From contig JAVHKY010000028.1 in NCBI GenBank assembly GCA_035079385.1, positions 5,580,001 through 5,644,000 of the forward strand: DNA of 64,000 bases, given 5' to 3'. This document shows, piece after piece, positions 38,847-49,636 of this stretch. The stretch comes from Aspidiotus rigidus (taxonomy: Eukaryota > Arthropoda > Insecta > Hemiptera > Diaspididae). The first letter of the stretch is position 1. The number at the start of each line of letters is the position of its first letter. Made by a program: the position numbers and the translations under genes. Below the pieces are notes generated by a model. The model did no database searches. It was not told the origin of the DNA and saw nothing but the letters and a program-made list of their open reading frames with translations.

Positions 38847-39426
38847 AAGTAAAAAATTGCGAGGACAAACGAGCGGAGCGAATGAGTCCGCGAAAGCTAG
38901 TTAGCTTAAATATGTTGATGACATCACAAAAAGGTTCAAGCTGATTGATGTCTTCATTGTAGCTTTATCAGCTTTATCATCAGCTATCGAAAATTATTTC
39001 GACTTATTAGGTAACTGGATCGAGCAACTATAAAAAGACATTAAAATTATCTTTATTTATTGTGGCGTGCCGTCGTCCTGCAAAAACTGACCTACTCTAA
39101 TGAAGGAGTTGGACTGCCATTTTATATGATAGAAGAGGGGCCTGGAACATGTTGACTTTTGAGCTATACCAATTCGACACATAGAACAGGTCCCGAGCGT
39201 TCCTCTTCCAACTTCGTCGAGGAAGCTGTTACTTTTTAGGGTGACATGTACTAATGATTTTCCTTTCTATGACGTCATCAGGGCAGTCCCTACGTGGGTC
39301 AAGATTAATCGTGATCAGAGGCGTCACATCAAGGTAGCTTACATCTCTTCCCTTTTTTCTGCACTAACCAAACTTAGGCGAACGAAGACAGGAAGATGGT
39401 AAGAGCGGACGTTTACAAGAATCATA

Positions 39427-39615
39427 TAGATAAGGATAGAAGAGGAAATATGACGAAAAAATCTCCTGGCCCGAGCGGGAATCGGAGCCCCGCGATCTCT
39501 CGGTTTCATGAAGAGTGCGACAACCACTGCGCTACCAGGCCCTAAGATTAGATAGTCATATTTCGCCATCAGATCGAAGTTCCACTTGTGAATGAGAGGG
39601 TCCAAAGACCACAAC
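39427..39615 (-). mobile_element. tRNA-related SINE-like repeat, copy 1
   Basis: The minus strand carries a pol III-like module: box A TAGCGCAGTGG near 39525 and box B-like GGCTCCGATTCCCGC near 39480, followed by a body with GGAGATTTTTTCGTCATATT. Two further copies (39630-39858 and 47118-47342) share box A, box B and body. The tRNA-like part is not at the 5' end, since all copies share sequence before it. Source tRNA not identified. Confidence 0.65.
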
Positions 39616-39629
39616 CCGCTCCAGGGATT

Positions 39630-39858
39630 CGCAATTCTTTCCTATAGGCTTTAGTGCGCATTTGCAACAGCTTAATGTGTTGTGGCTTCGGATCCTCTCA
39701 TTCATGAGTGGAACTTCAATCTGAAGGTCAAATATGACGATATAATCTGAGGGCTTGGTAGCGTAGTGGTTATCGCTCTCGTCATTATATCGAGAAGTCG
39801 CTGGTTCTCTTGGGCTAGGAGATTTTTTCGTCATATTTCCTCTTCTATCTATATCTTT
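39630..39858 (+). mobile_element. tRNA-related SINE-like repeat, copy 2
   Basis: Shares GTGCGCATTTGCAACAG, CCTCTCATTCATGAG, AATATGACGATATAAT and the box A-like GGTAGCGTAGTGGTTATCGC (39757-39776) with the other copies; box B is weak (GGTTCTCTTGGG). It stands head to head with copy 1, with roughly 60 bases between the shared parts, so the two form a large inverted repeat. Confidence 0.65.
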
Positions 39859-40007
39859 AGGCAAACGAGTTAGGTTACAATGTGCGCGCCCGCACGGTCA
39901 TCGGTGTAGGGGCTCAACAGACAAATGAAACATGTCAATACTGAAAATAGAAGAATTCCAATTCATAAAGAGAAGGAGCACTCCACGAATAGGAACTCCG
40001 TTAATTT

Positions 40008-40271
40008 TTGAGTTCTCACATAGCTCGAAGAAGAGAACTCAGAAACATTGCGAATGATGGTGCGGCAGCAGAAGAAATTAAAAATGAAATATTTGATCTC
40101 ATCCTTGAAATGGGTTTAAATAGTTTTGTCACGGACAATCCACGATTAAAGTACTCGAATGAAACTACGAATAGTGAAAATGACATGCTAAAAAATCCTG
40201 ATGGCGAATTCAGGCGCAAGTCTAATAACTCAAAATACTTTAATCGCTTGTACGAGTATTCTCTTTCTTGA
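40008..40271 (+). other. Unrecognised open frame, possible exon
   Basis: An open frame of about 88 codons with coding-like composition (ARRRELRNIANDGAAAEEI, EIFDLILEMGLN) starts beside an acceptor-like TTCTCACATAG| at 40022 and ends with a stop at 40269-40271. There is no ATG near its start, so it would be a terminal exon. No family recognised and no partner exon found. It lies inside the Tribbles intron on the opposite strand. Confidence 0.25.
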
Positions 40272-40279
40272 AGACACCA

Positions 40280-42780
40280 CCATAAACATACGAAATAGGA
40301 CTACACACTTCTTAGGTTCCGAAAATAATACAGTCATTAAAATTCTCTCTAACTCGCCTATTTTCTCAGTTTAGGTTCACATCATATCGCTCAAAAGCTC
40401 CACATATTGTCAAGATTCAACCTTAAGGTAACCTCAATTTACACGCAACCTTATTCGTGTTAAATACGCGACGTTCATTCAACTACACTATCCACTCTTA
40501 CTTCGTCATCGAAAACCTGAACTTCGTCACACTCTTGTCGATATAATGACAAATGATAAAAGTATCTTATCAACTTTACCTCTATTGTGTGTACCTCGAC
40601 GTAACCTAAATTTCGTATCCATCTCGACCCGAACTCGTCCTCAACTATACGTGTAACTCTAATTCAGACTCATCATTCTATATTATATGAGGTGCGTACA
40701 ACTAATTAGACATCCTACTGAGAAGATATGAAACAATAAAAAGTGAACTGACGAGGAATTTACTTCGTTATGTTAGAAAAATATTACGCGTACTTTGCAC
40801 AACAAAATGTAAACTTTCTGAAGGTCAATGGAGCGAGATTGCGCAATTTTAAAGGTATTTCAGACAACGAATTGCAATCGGTTTCTTCGATTTTCGGATA
40901 ATATACATATGTAATCGTTACACGTGATATTTTCCTTCATTCGTGGTAAATTACCGGGAAACGTTGCTAGACGCACTGAGAGTAGCGGCGTCGATCTACA
41001 GCGAACATCAAAAAATGATGACTAGTTATCGAAAAATGGAATTCCATCTTCAGAGTCTTACGATTCGACCCCACGAAATTCTGTAAAGTTCATCGTTGTG
41101 AGCTTTGTCAAACCAAAATACGAAGACGATCAAAAATTGCCAAAAATTTTGAAGTAGAGTATCTTCGATCCAAATAAATACTTCTGTGAAGACGCGAATA
41201 CCAAGTCTTCCGCATTCGCCTATTTTCGTCCTAACCAGCGAATGATCTTACAACTTTAACGAGTGTTCATTAGGGTAGACCCGGGCACCGATGGCCGACT
41301 GTATTGCAATCACTTTTTATGGTCGGAATGGGTACTGAGGGCCGACGGTATTGCAGTCACTTTTTCCTTTTTTCTTCTTCTAAGGAGCTCGAGAGCAGGT
41401 AAACAGGGGTATCCATCTCCATATGTTTACCAAAGGGGTGTAAGGTTCACTTAAAAAACAAAATGGATGTAAATTTTACCTGCTTTCGAGCTCCTTACTT
41501 CTACGGGTCAGTTAAAACGCTGACATCACAGTCGAGTGAGTCCTAAACTGCCTAGTCTCGACTCTCGTGTCTTTGCATGTTAATATTCGGCGTTTTGTTT
41601 CGTTTTGTGTCGTCCTCAACTTTTTATCTTATTTTTCTATTTACTTAGGTTGAGACACGCAGATTGGAGAATACGTTTTCTTTTTCAGAAAGGGTAATCG
41701 AGCAGGTATAACAAGGGTCCTCTTCAGGATAAACCATAAATTTGTTGAAAAATACCGACCGGGGACTCGGTGAAATTTCGATTTTCAAGCTGTAAGTATA
41801 TGATCAGACAGGAACTCGGAAAAAAATTCGAGAATATCGAGGTGAATTTGATAGGGAGAAACATGGACTTTCGAGTGATTTTCCAATTCTTGGTAGGGAT
41901 GTTTCCAACTGTTGTATTGAGTGTGTGGGATTTTGAAAGTTCATCAACCTTTGTAATTTTCTAATTACTTGGGATTTTATTGCTATTTCAGTTGGGTTTG
42001 GTTCTTTTTCTCTCTCTCTCTTTCGAACTTATAATTAAATAATTCATTCATCATATTATCAGCTCGTTTATTCATGAAGAAATATTTGGATTAGGACTGA
42101 ATAATGATCCATTGATTTCCACAACAACGCACAGCAGTACAAGCATTGACGGAGCGTGTAATCGATATATAAATTGAGCCCGTACTCGCAAAAACGTGTT
42201 TTGAGAAAAACGTATTTGAAAGTTTAGGAAGGCAATAACACGCCGAAAAAAAGTCGGATCGGGATGGGACTTTCACCAGTACCCAGCGACATACCTTCCC
42301 TTCTATCTCCCCTAACGTTGCAGCCTCTCGTGTTTGATAGAAGTGCGCTACAACGATTCGCGCACAAGTCCAATTACGCCATTCTTGCAGAGACTTGCCC
42401 TTTTTGAAAAACTGGTTTCTATGTCAATGATAATTCCCATAAGAGATACGCCCTTCTTGAAGAGACCCCATTTTTCGAGAATTTTGAGAATTTCGGTAGA
42501 CAATGGAGAGGAGGGTGAGAGACACGATTCTGATATTTTTTCCAAAAAGGCGTAAGTCGATTTACGCCCTTCTTGAAAAGAAGGACTCGGACAGTAAGAA
42601 TTACAGTTTTTACTTCAGTGTACATCCCTTTGTATTTATTTGCGAACGCCTAAAGACACATACATGATTAAATGTTTTCCCATAAAGTGGAGAAATTTTT
42701 TAAGGTTCATCTATGTTTCCCGCTAGTCAGTGAGCTTTCTTGCGCAATATGTTGAACAATATTGGAAGACGATAAGTTGT
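40280..42780. other. Intronic sequence without recognised gene
   Basis: Contains small local duplications, for example TACGCC(C/A)TTCTTG three times between 42375 and 42580. I see no exon, RNA gene or clear element. Confidence 0.4.
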
Positions 42781-42784
42781 ATCG

Positions 42785-42996
42785 AGAAATATATTGACGC
42801 ATGAGTTTTCCTGCAATTTTATTTCTTATCAACGATTCCGACACACGTGTGTGTAAATCATGTATTTTTCCTCGGTTATCATTGCTTTCTCGTGTTTTAA
42901 TCATTTCAAACTCTTCTCGGATTTTCTTAACGAAGTTATTTCACCTCTTCGCGTGCACGAGTATTATTCACGCTGTGACCCCAGTCTTTTAGCACA
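42785..42996 (+). repeat. Unit 1 of a tandem repeat of about 215 bp
   Basis: Starts AGAAATATATTGACGC and ends TTTTAGCACA. The same order (TTTTCCTG, TTTCTTATCA, ACGATTC/ACAATTC, ACACGTGTG, TTCGCGTGCACGAG, CACGCTGT) returns in unit 2 at 44161-44330 continued at 45801-45850. Units adjoin once the hAT and PLE insertions are removed. Confidence 0.7.
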
Positions 42997-43322
42997 GCAG
43001 TACTCAAACTTTGGGTCGTAACCCTTTGGTGGTCCGCGAAAAAATTCCAGGTGGGTCGCGAATAATTCTGACAAACCCGGCTATTGAGGGGAAAAGAATG
43101 AAATACAACAAATACATAAGTGCAGGGAATTGAAAAAAAAAAAAGGTAAGGTGTGTGAAGAACGTAGAAACACCGCGATATGCTGGAAAGTATGATTGTT
43201 TTGAGACATTAGCGACCTTTTTGGAGACGAATTCGTACTGAAATGTTGGATCACTGACGCGCGTTGGGCAATAACTTGGGTATTTATTTCGATGATTCAA
43301 TGGAAAAGTGCGCCAGTAAAAT

Positions 43323-43679
43323 GTGGGTAGCCAACCCCTTCCTTCCGAACCAGTTAACTCTACTCGAGCTGATGAGCAACTGATCGAGTTATCAGAAGAT
43401 ACATTGGGGAAGTCAAATTTTAAGAGGGTCAACTTGCTCGATTTTTGGCTATCCCTTCGTACAAAATACCCCTTTCTATCATCAGAAGCCTCGAAGACGC
43501 TTTTACCGTTTACTTCGTCGTATTTATGCGAGCTAAGGTTTTCAACCATGGTCAGCCTGAAAACGAAGTACCGGAACCTTTTACAACTGTCACTTTCTGC
43601 ATCTCAAGTGGATGTGCCAACTGTGATAGCTAAATTTAGAAAACAAGCCCACTGTTCCCACACCCCTACTCCTCAGTGA
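43323..43679 (+). pseudogene. hAT transposase C-terminal fragment (ZBED/SCAND3-like)
   Basis: Reads FWLSLRTKYPFLSSEASKTL, LLPFTSSYLCELRFSTMVS and KTKYRNLL: the hAT dimerisation region in the form found in ZBED5/FAM200/SCAND3-like proteins, where LLPF.TTYLCE.GFS....IKTKYRN is usual. Upstream, in other frames, DDSMEKCASKMWVANPFLPNQ and QLIELSED continue the family pattern. The DNA-binding and catalytic parts are missing or unreadable, so it is inactive. It has no ATG of its own. Confidence 0.85.
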
Positions 43680-43877
43680 ATAATCATTCAAATTTGTTGT
43701 AATTTTATTCAAGTTGGCCTGTGCACCTTTTTTTTAAACTCATTATGTTTATCAAACTGCCCGAGGGGCATACACAGGATGCACTCACGTATTCGTATTG
43801 TATTTCACACTTCAGAATCACCCATCATTAAACAAAAATGGTTTTATAAGCAGATTTTTCTTCAAGGTGACGAACAT

Positions 43878-44047
43878 TAACAAGAAAGTTTTTTAAACCA
43901 GGCTTTAATCACCACTTTCAAATTTTTCATTATTAGAAGCGACGTTTGTGCCCGTAGATGATACCCGGCGGTATCGAAACCTTGCTTCTAATAATAAAAA
44001 ATTTGAAAGTGGTGATTAAAGCCTGGTTTAAAAAAATTTTCTTGTTA
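43878..44047. mobile_element. Palindromic MITE nested in the hAT element
   Basis: Arms of about 62 bases (43878-43940 and 43985-44047) are reverse complements with few mismatches. They start TAACAAGAAA, share AAACCAGGCTTTAATCACCA and surround a loop of about 45 bases. It lies between the transposase remnant and the right end of the hAT element, so it is either a later insertion or an internal foldback. Confidence 0.8.
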
Positions 44048-44160
44048 AAAATGGTTTCATTCATTTCTTCTATTTTTTTGGAGGTGGGTCGAGGAAAAAT
44101 CGCTGTTTGTCATTGTGGGTCGGCTTACACAGAAGTTTGGGAACCGCTGCTTCAGCACAT

Positions 44161-44330
44161 AGAGAAATATATCGACGCACATGTTTTCCTGTGATTCTAT
44201 TTCTTATCATCACCAACAATTCTGACGCACGTGTAAGTAAATCGTGGATACTTTTCTCAGTATCACTGTTTTCTCTTGCTTTAATCATTTACACTTTTTC
44301 TCGGATTTTCTTTCCGAAGCCACTTTACCT
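44161..44330 (+). repeat. Unit 2 of the tandem repeat, first part
   Basis: Continues directly from the right target copy of the hAT element and matches unit 1 from AGAAATATAT to ACTTTACCT, where a PLE interrupts it; the remainder lies at 45801-45850. Confidence 0.7.
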
Positions 44331-45788
44331 AGAATTGATCCGGTTCGCAAGTTTACGATCGGACATATCGAAGAAAAGCTTCACAATACTTGAACCATAT
44401 GCGTGACCTCCTCGTTCGATTTAATACTCCTCACAAAGAGTTGCAAGAATTCTTTAATTTACTTAATGTATGTTGGACCCCCAATTTTTGCAAGTTTAAT
44501 GGGAAATTCTACGAGTTCCCAGAGGAGGTTGGCATCCCTATCAGATCCCCTTTAGGTTTCCTTATGTCGGAGATCTTCACGTCCAAATTTGAGGCTGACC
44601 TCTTCACCTCAGGCCAAGTATTCCTGGATTACGTCCATTATTAGTACAGATATGAAGATGACGTTCTATGTGCGTGGACCGGTCCCCAAGATCTCCTTGG
44701 TGAGTTTCTTAAGTACCTAAATGTTGAATATCCCTCCATCAAATTTACCTTAGAGGTTGGAGGTTCTAATATCAACTTCTTGGATCTCACCATCTCAGTT
44801 AGTGATGGAGTCCACGAATTTTCAATATATAGAAAAGATACTTCGACCGATATCGTCGTCCACGTCTCGTCATTCTGCCCTGTTTCTCATAAGTTCGCGG
44901 CGTTTAATAGTTTTATTCATCGACTAACCCGCATCCCGCTGAACCAGGCAGCTTTCCAAAAAGAACTCAATATTATAAAATACTTGGCTAGAGTGAATGA
45001 GGTCAACGTGGACATTGACCTTATGGTCCGGAGGAAGATCACGCGGAATTGCCTTGATTCAACTACCTCCCTCCCCCGCGACTCTTCTGTCGATAGCAGG
45101 ACTCGTTTCATTAAACTCCCCTCCCTGGGTAAATTTTCCTCAAAATTGAGTCGCGCCCTTCGCCCCTTCGGTTTCCGTCCGGTGTTTTATAATCCTACGA
45201 CGGTAAAAGGGCTGTTATTCAGGTCAAAGGACCCTATCCTGCCCCTTGAAAAGAGCGGAGTTTATAGCATAGCCTGCAGGGACTGTAATGGGCGAGACTA
45301 GTCGTCAGATTAAAATTAGCGTGGCCGAGCACCTAAAAGATTGGGAAAAAAGGCATTTGGGCGAATCCGCATTTGCTGACCACCTTATAACTAGTGGTCA
45401 TGGTTTCAGGGAGGGGTCAGAAACCCTCTTCCACAGAGAGAAGGCTTACTTCAAACGCCGTGCTTTGGAAAACATTGAAATAATTCGTCATCTTAACAGC
45501 GATAATATAAATCTACTCAACAGGTACACATTCCGGACGAGGGGTTGGTCGAACTAGTTTACGAGTATGACTCACAGTCTCATACTTCGCTAGTTCAATC
45601 ATAATTTCTTCTCCTCCGTCGTTGTGACTGAACTTTTCTCCCATCTCGTCGAGTCGCTTTTTATTTACGCTTGAGAATGGTTGTTAAACCGAAAGCGCGC
45701 TCGCGGCTTCCGTTTTATTTTATTTTTTTGCGGTTCTTGCAAATTGCCCTCCAGTTTACTTTTTCAAGTATTGTGGAGCTTTTCTTCG
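44331..45788 (+). mobile_element. Penelope-like element A with 12-bp target duplication
   Basis: GCCACTTTACCT stands on both sides (44319-44330 and 45789-45800), and unit 1 of the host repeat shows the empty site, so the borders are firm. The copy is 5' truncated. After 35 bases of unknown origin comes an inverted piece of its own 3' end (CGAAGAAAAGCTTCACAATA, about 44365), then the RT region from 44402: VGIPIRSPLG, a stop in place of Trp before YRYEDD (YVDD expected), INFLDLTISV, DGVHEFSIYRKDTSTD. The C-terminal part follows with SGVYSIACRDCNG. Compared with copy C, 11 bases are missing at about 45291, which removes the second half of the GIY-YIG core (MYVG) and shifts the frame to GETSRQIKISVAEH. 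Dead copy; same family as copy C at 60.5-61.8 kb. Confidence 0.92.
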
Positions 45789-45800
45789 GCCACTTTACCT

Positions 45801-45850
45801 CTTCGCGTGCCCGAGCATTACCCACGCTGTAATCCCCCCAAGTCCGTTAG
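45801..45850 (+). repeat. Unit 2 of the tandem repeat, second part
   Basis: CTTCGCGTGCCCGAG, CACGCTGTAA and GTTAGCACAT continue unit 2 after the PLE, matching the end of unit 1 at 42943-42996. Confidence 0.7.
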
Positions 45851-46348
45851 CACATACCGTCATAGAAATGTGGATAATACGCTCAGCTCAACGTGAAGTA
45901 CATTTGAGCATCCATATAATGGCTCGGCAAAAGCAGCCGATAATTGAGAAATAAAGTATAATGCTATGAATTTCACGCTTGTGTTTAACTGATAAATCAT
46001 ACACGATGATGACGAAAATCCAAGTGTGAAGTTTTTCATGTTTTACTTGTGTATGATATGAAAGAAGTGATATTTTTTACCGTAAACTGTGTATTACAAG
46101 GTGTTAGGATAGGTCTAAAGGTCCACTAGTCTAATTAGATCACGTCTTTATTCGCTATACCTTTCAACTTCCTTCGAAATTCTATTGTGAGAATGCGGTG
46201 AGAACCCTCTTAGGGCCGATTGTTACGATTGAAAATGTCCCCCAGCCTCGAAGGTTCATAATTGATGTAAAGATAAGTTTATTCCTTATCGCTACATAAG
46301 AATCAAATCCTAGAATCGATCGTTTTTGTAAAAAATTACGGTCATTTA

Positions 46349-46746
46349 GAGAATACTCGAAGGAGTGAAACAAAAGAAAACTGCAAAAGGACCGCACGAA
46401 ATTGAAAACACCGAGTGCTTTTGGCTAAACAGCCATTTTCGAAGTATAGAAAGCAACTGAACCCAACACCAACAAGAACAAGCGACATCCAACGAAGTCA
46501 CGACCGAACCAACAAGTTGTGCTCGTCAACTCCACTGGTCATCCTTTCTCCACAAGCCACCATATAGAGCCCTGGCCACTGGAATAGGGTCCTTTAATTC
46601 ACGAAAAGACTCTTAACAGTAGCATGATTATAAAAGGTGGGTCGGAGGATACGGACCAACTGCGATGAATACTTCGAGAATGGCTGTTCTCAATTTCGTG
46701 CGGTCCTTTTGCAGTTTTCTTTTGTTTTACTCTTTCAAGTATTCTC
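46349..46746 (-). mobile_element. Short PLE derivative with terminal inverted repeats (F)
   Basis: Arms of about 57 bases (46349-46405 and 46690-46746) are reverse complements, sharing GCAAAAGGACCGCACGAAAT. The minus strand inside keeps a PLE C-terminal remnant (QLVRILRPTFYN, TVKSLFVN) of the family of copy B and the 3' hairpin GGCTGTTTAGCC. Almost all of the RT is gone. Its 5' junction therefore carries an inverted copy of its 3' end, as in copy A. Confidence 0.75.
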
Positions 46747-47117
46747 TTAATCAAATACCATTTTAATAAAAGACTCCCCAGATTGAAGAAACTTCCTTGT
46801 AGAACCGCAAGTTTTTATTCGTTATGTGAGAAACGACTCTCAAATTTGTCAATAGTCATATCAAAAACATACCAAAACCACTCTTATAGTATCTCATTCC
46901 TCACTCGCGAGTGAACGTTCTAGCATGCTTTGTTGCACACATATCTTATAACTTTCAGAGGATCCCGTGATTGTGACGCGAAGCATGACATGGATACCTC
47001 GTTTCCCGTCTAAAATACGTTTCATCGATTGAAGGATGTTAAGACGAAACCATACAAATACGAAAGGAAGAAATCTCCCGCACTAATGAAGATCCTTTAA
47101 TTTCCTCCACGGATATG

Positions 47118-47342
47118 CGTTCCTTCCCTGCAGGCTTCTGTGTGCATTTGCAACAGCCTGATTTACGGTGGTCTTTCTACCCTCTCTATCACAAGGTGGA
47201 GTTTCCATCTGAAGGTGAAATATGACGATATAATTTGAGGGGCGTAGTGCTTATCGCTAGCTCTTGTCGTTACAACGAGAAGTCTACGGTTCCCGCTCGG
47301 GCTAGGAGATTTTTTACTCATATTTCCTCTTCCTTCTTTATC
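47118..47342 (+). mobile_element. tRNA-related SINE-like repeat, copy 3
   Basis: Shares GTGCATTTGCAACAG, GTGAAATATGACGATATAAT, a shortened box A (GGGGCGTAGTGCTTATCGC), box B-like GGTTCCCGCTCGG and the GGAGATTTTTTACTCATATT body with the copies at 39.4-39.9 kb. Part of box A is deleted. Confidence 0.6.
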
Positions 47343-47344
47343 GG

Positions 47345-48480
47345 GACGTCGTCTCATCGACTCAAAGATGAAACAGGAAGACTTATACCTCCAACAAACC
47401 TAATCTTCATTTCGTTCTCTACTCTTCAATACGAACAACACTGTACACACTTGTAAATTCGATAGTATAATAGACGACCAAATACGATTATTATTCTTTC
47501 CGAACGATTTTTAATTCGATAACGGACACCGCTATTTCCTAATATCTTTACACATTCTGCACACTGTACATGCACACTTGGCTCTTGTCTATTTCCACAC
47601 AAACATGTTTGTCTCTCGTTGAAACCACTTCTCATTACCCAATGCCTTCTCGTCGCTTACTACTCGTAGTTGTCTCTCGTAAGTATACCGTAGTACACTC
47701 TGTAATCGTTTGTCGCGAAACTACAAATCAGTGTATGACTCAATTGGCGTGCGAGCTTTCGTTATGTATGTATTATTATTCTAAAATGCGACGACCGACC
47801 AACATTACAGCAACCATAGACGTCTATTATTTCGTATTCAGATTTATTTTCTTGTCCTTGCGAAAAAAAGAAAGAAAAAAAAAAAAAAAGTCCCAATATT
47901 GCATTTTGTATCTGAGGCGTACAACAAATATGGCTTGACCCGTGAAATGTTTTAAATAATATGTACAACGAGACAACAGAGTTCACCATTCTACACATTG
48001 CATTGCCTTTCACATTTTCGTGCGGAATGTACCGTACGTGGTACACATTATATCACTGTGGTCCACGAGCATCCTTAAAATGGTGAAACTGTATTGATTA
48101 ACACAAAGGCAATTGATGCTCTCTTCCGCACACCACCGGATTCTGAATATTTTCACTATATATAATGAGCTGTCACGGGAAAGAACCACGAACCACTTAA
48201 ACTTCTTTTTTTCGACCATCATCGTATTCAATTTCCCCTTATTTCTTCATCCTTTGCAACGTCTCATGTTTGGTCGACTATTCGATGATCATATAAGATG
48301 TTGAACCCGAATTTTGAGGACAGTCAAGGCTTCATTCCGCGTCTCCGTCCGGAAAAGCCTAACCGAATGTGGAGATATGGACAAATATTTAGCTCTAGTT
48401 CTTTAAAAAAAAGGCGGAACTTATGTCCCTTTCTCACGGAGACAGTTTATCTTGAAGCCACCAAACTTCACCAAAAAAAC
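47345..48480. other. Intronic sequence without recognised gene
   Basis: Short frames only, with a purine-rich AAAGAAAGAAAA run near 47868. No motif recognised. Confidence 0.4.
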
Positions 48481-48499
48481 CTTAAATATGTACAACCGT

Positions 48500-49140
48500 G
48501 ATACTCAAGAATGTATTGACTCCATCGTAAACTTAATTGACGAGTAGAAGCCGTCAATGAGTTGGAGGAAGTTGTTAACGTCACCAAGTTATCTGTGCCA
48601 AAAGGAAACGTGTTGGAAGAGACCAAAATGGGAGGAAAACAGTCCATGTTCGAACTTGTTCATGAAAACTTCAGAAATTAAGGATCCTAGCGGAAAACCG
48701 ATAAGTAATACCGACCTCACCAGGAAAATTCTCGAATTTATAGAAATTTGAGATTTAACAGAGGTTGAGCAGGTTGAAAAATCCAACTATCTCATCGTGG
48801 AAAACTATAATTCAGCCATTAACTGGATGGTGGGGATCTTGGAGTGTGTATGCGGAAAAAGTCCCTCAACATCAAAAGACAAAACGAAAGATCTCTTGAG
48901 GAGGAACGAAATCATTGATGCGACCAAGAACAAAGCATTTTCAATAGAATGAAACCATTCTTACCAATGAATTTAGTAGCTAGGAGATAAGCGGGGCCAA
49001 AACATAAGAAATGACCGGTCGCAAATGAGTGCCATTTTTCTTCGGACCTTAGGAAGGCCATTACAGGATTAGGGATAAGAATATACTTTTTGAAGGAGGC
49101 ACTCTTGAGGATGAACTCGGAGCCAGTGATCATCCGTCCA
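48500..49140 (-). pseudogene. Decayed Penelope-like element E (RT fragment)
   Basis: Minus-strand block 48912-49133 reads SEFILKSASFKKYILIPNPV, matching the SLKKAILEPNPVPPLL block of copy B, followed by LLATKFIGKN for SLAKFLDRW. Block 48589-48786 reads LIGFPLGSLISEVFMNKFE, the GIPIGSPLGSLISEVFMSKFE segment, and ends FWHR just before the expected YVDD, which is lost. Stops and deletions throughout. No GIY-YIG part was found on the 3' side. Confidence 0.75.
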
Positions 49141-49344
49141 ACAAGTTGAAATTCTCATTAATCGAGGCAGCGCAGTCAATCCTGCGATTGGAAATTTTGG
49201 ACTTTATTCAATATTCGAATATCCGTAACTTAAAAAAACTTATCAAGTCTAGTACGCTCGGATGTTACCCCATCACCTGTTGTATCGCTTCGGTAGAACA
49301 AGGCTTCAAAGACAGAACCGACTAATAAAATAACAGCGATCCTA

Positions 49345-49440
49345 GTAGCCAATAGGAATGCAGTACATGAGAAAATAAACCAATCATAACGCAGTACTGT
49401 TGTAGCCAATCAGATTACAGTGTTGAACTATAAAAACCAA
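49345..49440 (+). promoter_or_regulatory. CCAAT cluster with TATA box
   Basis: Three CCAAT boxes (AGCCAATAGG, AACCAATCAT, AGCCAATCAG) within about 60 bases are followed by CTATAAAAA at 49428. That is a normal pol II layout pointing along the + strand. No frame follows, so it may drive a transposable element or a non-coding transcript. A similar cluster lies at 2440-2530. Confidence 0.4.
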
Positions 49441-49609
49441 TGTTCAAAGTATTGCAGCCAGCTTAAAGCTGAAAGCCGAATTCAGCCAAATCTCTATTGA
49501 TAAGAACGAAGCTGAAAGCCAACTTCATCTAAACCTTCCTAAGCCAGAATCGAAGTAAGCCGAATTTATCCCGTTTTTTTCTTTTCCAACGGGGAACCTG
49601 TTCTGTTCA

Positions 49610-49636
49610 GTTTTTTTTTTTTTTTTTTTTTTTTTG
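49610..49636 (+). repeat. Poly-T run
   Basis: About 25 T residues; it could be the reverse of a poly-A tail of a minus-strand retroelement. Length uncertain. Confidence 0.6.

Larger units (their letters stand above)
42997..44151 (+). mobile_element. hAT transposon, decayed
   Basis: Left end GCAGTACTCAAACTTTGGG and right end AAGTTTGGGAACCGCTGCT are inverted repeats of the hAT form CAG.GGTT.CCAAACTT. The flanks TTAGCACA (42989-42996) and TCAGCACA (44152-44159) fit an 8-bp hAT target duplication with one change. Inside are the GGTGGGTCGCGA motif typical of hAT ends, the transposase C-terminus, and a palindromic MITE. Confidence 0.8.

Noticed and set aside
38870..38925. Possible hammerhead core (CGAATGAGTCCGCGAAAGC)
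   Set aside because: The sequence resembles CUGAUGAG-stem-CGAAA, but the first core bases differ and no fitting stem I/III with a cleavage site was found. The GAGCGGAGCGAATGAG words look like a common repeat.
39475..39545. Functional tRNA gene
   Set aside because: Box A and B are present, but the acceptor stem does not pair and the sequence is part of a dispersed repeat with three copies.
43004..43549. 181-codon minus-strand frame
   Set aside because: Antisense to the hAT transposase remnant, which explains the sequence.
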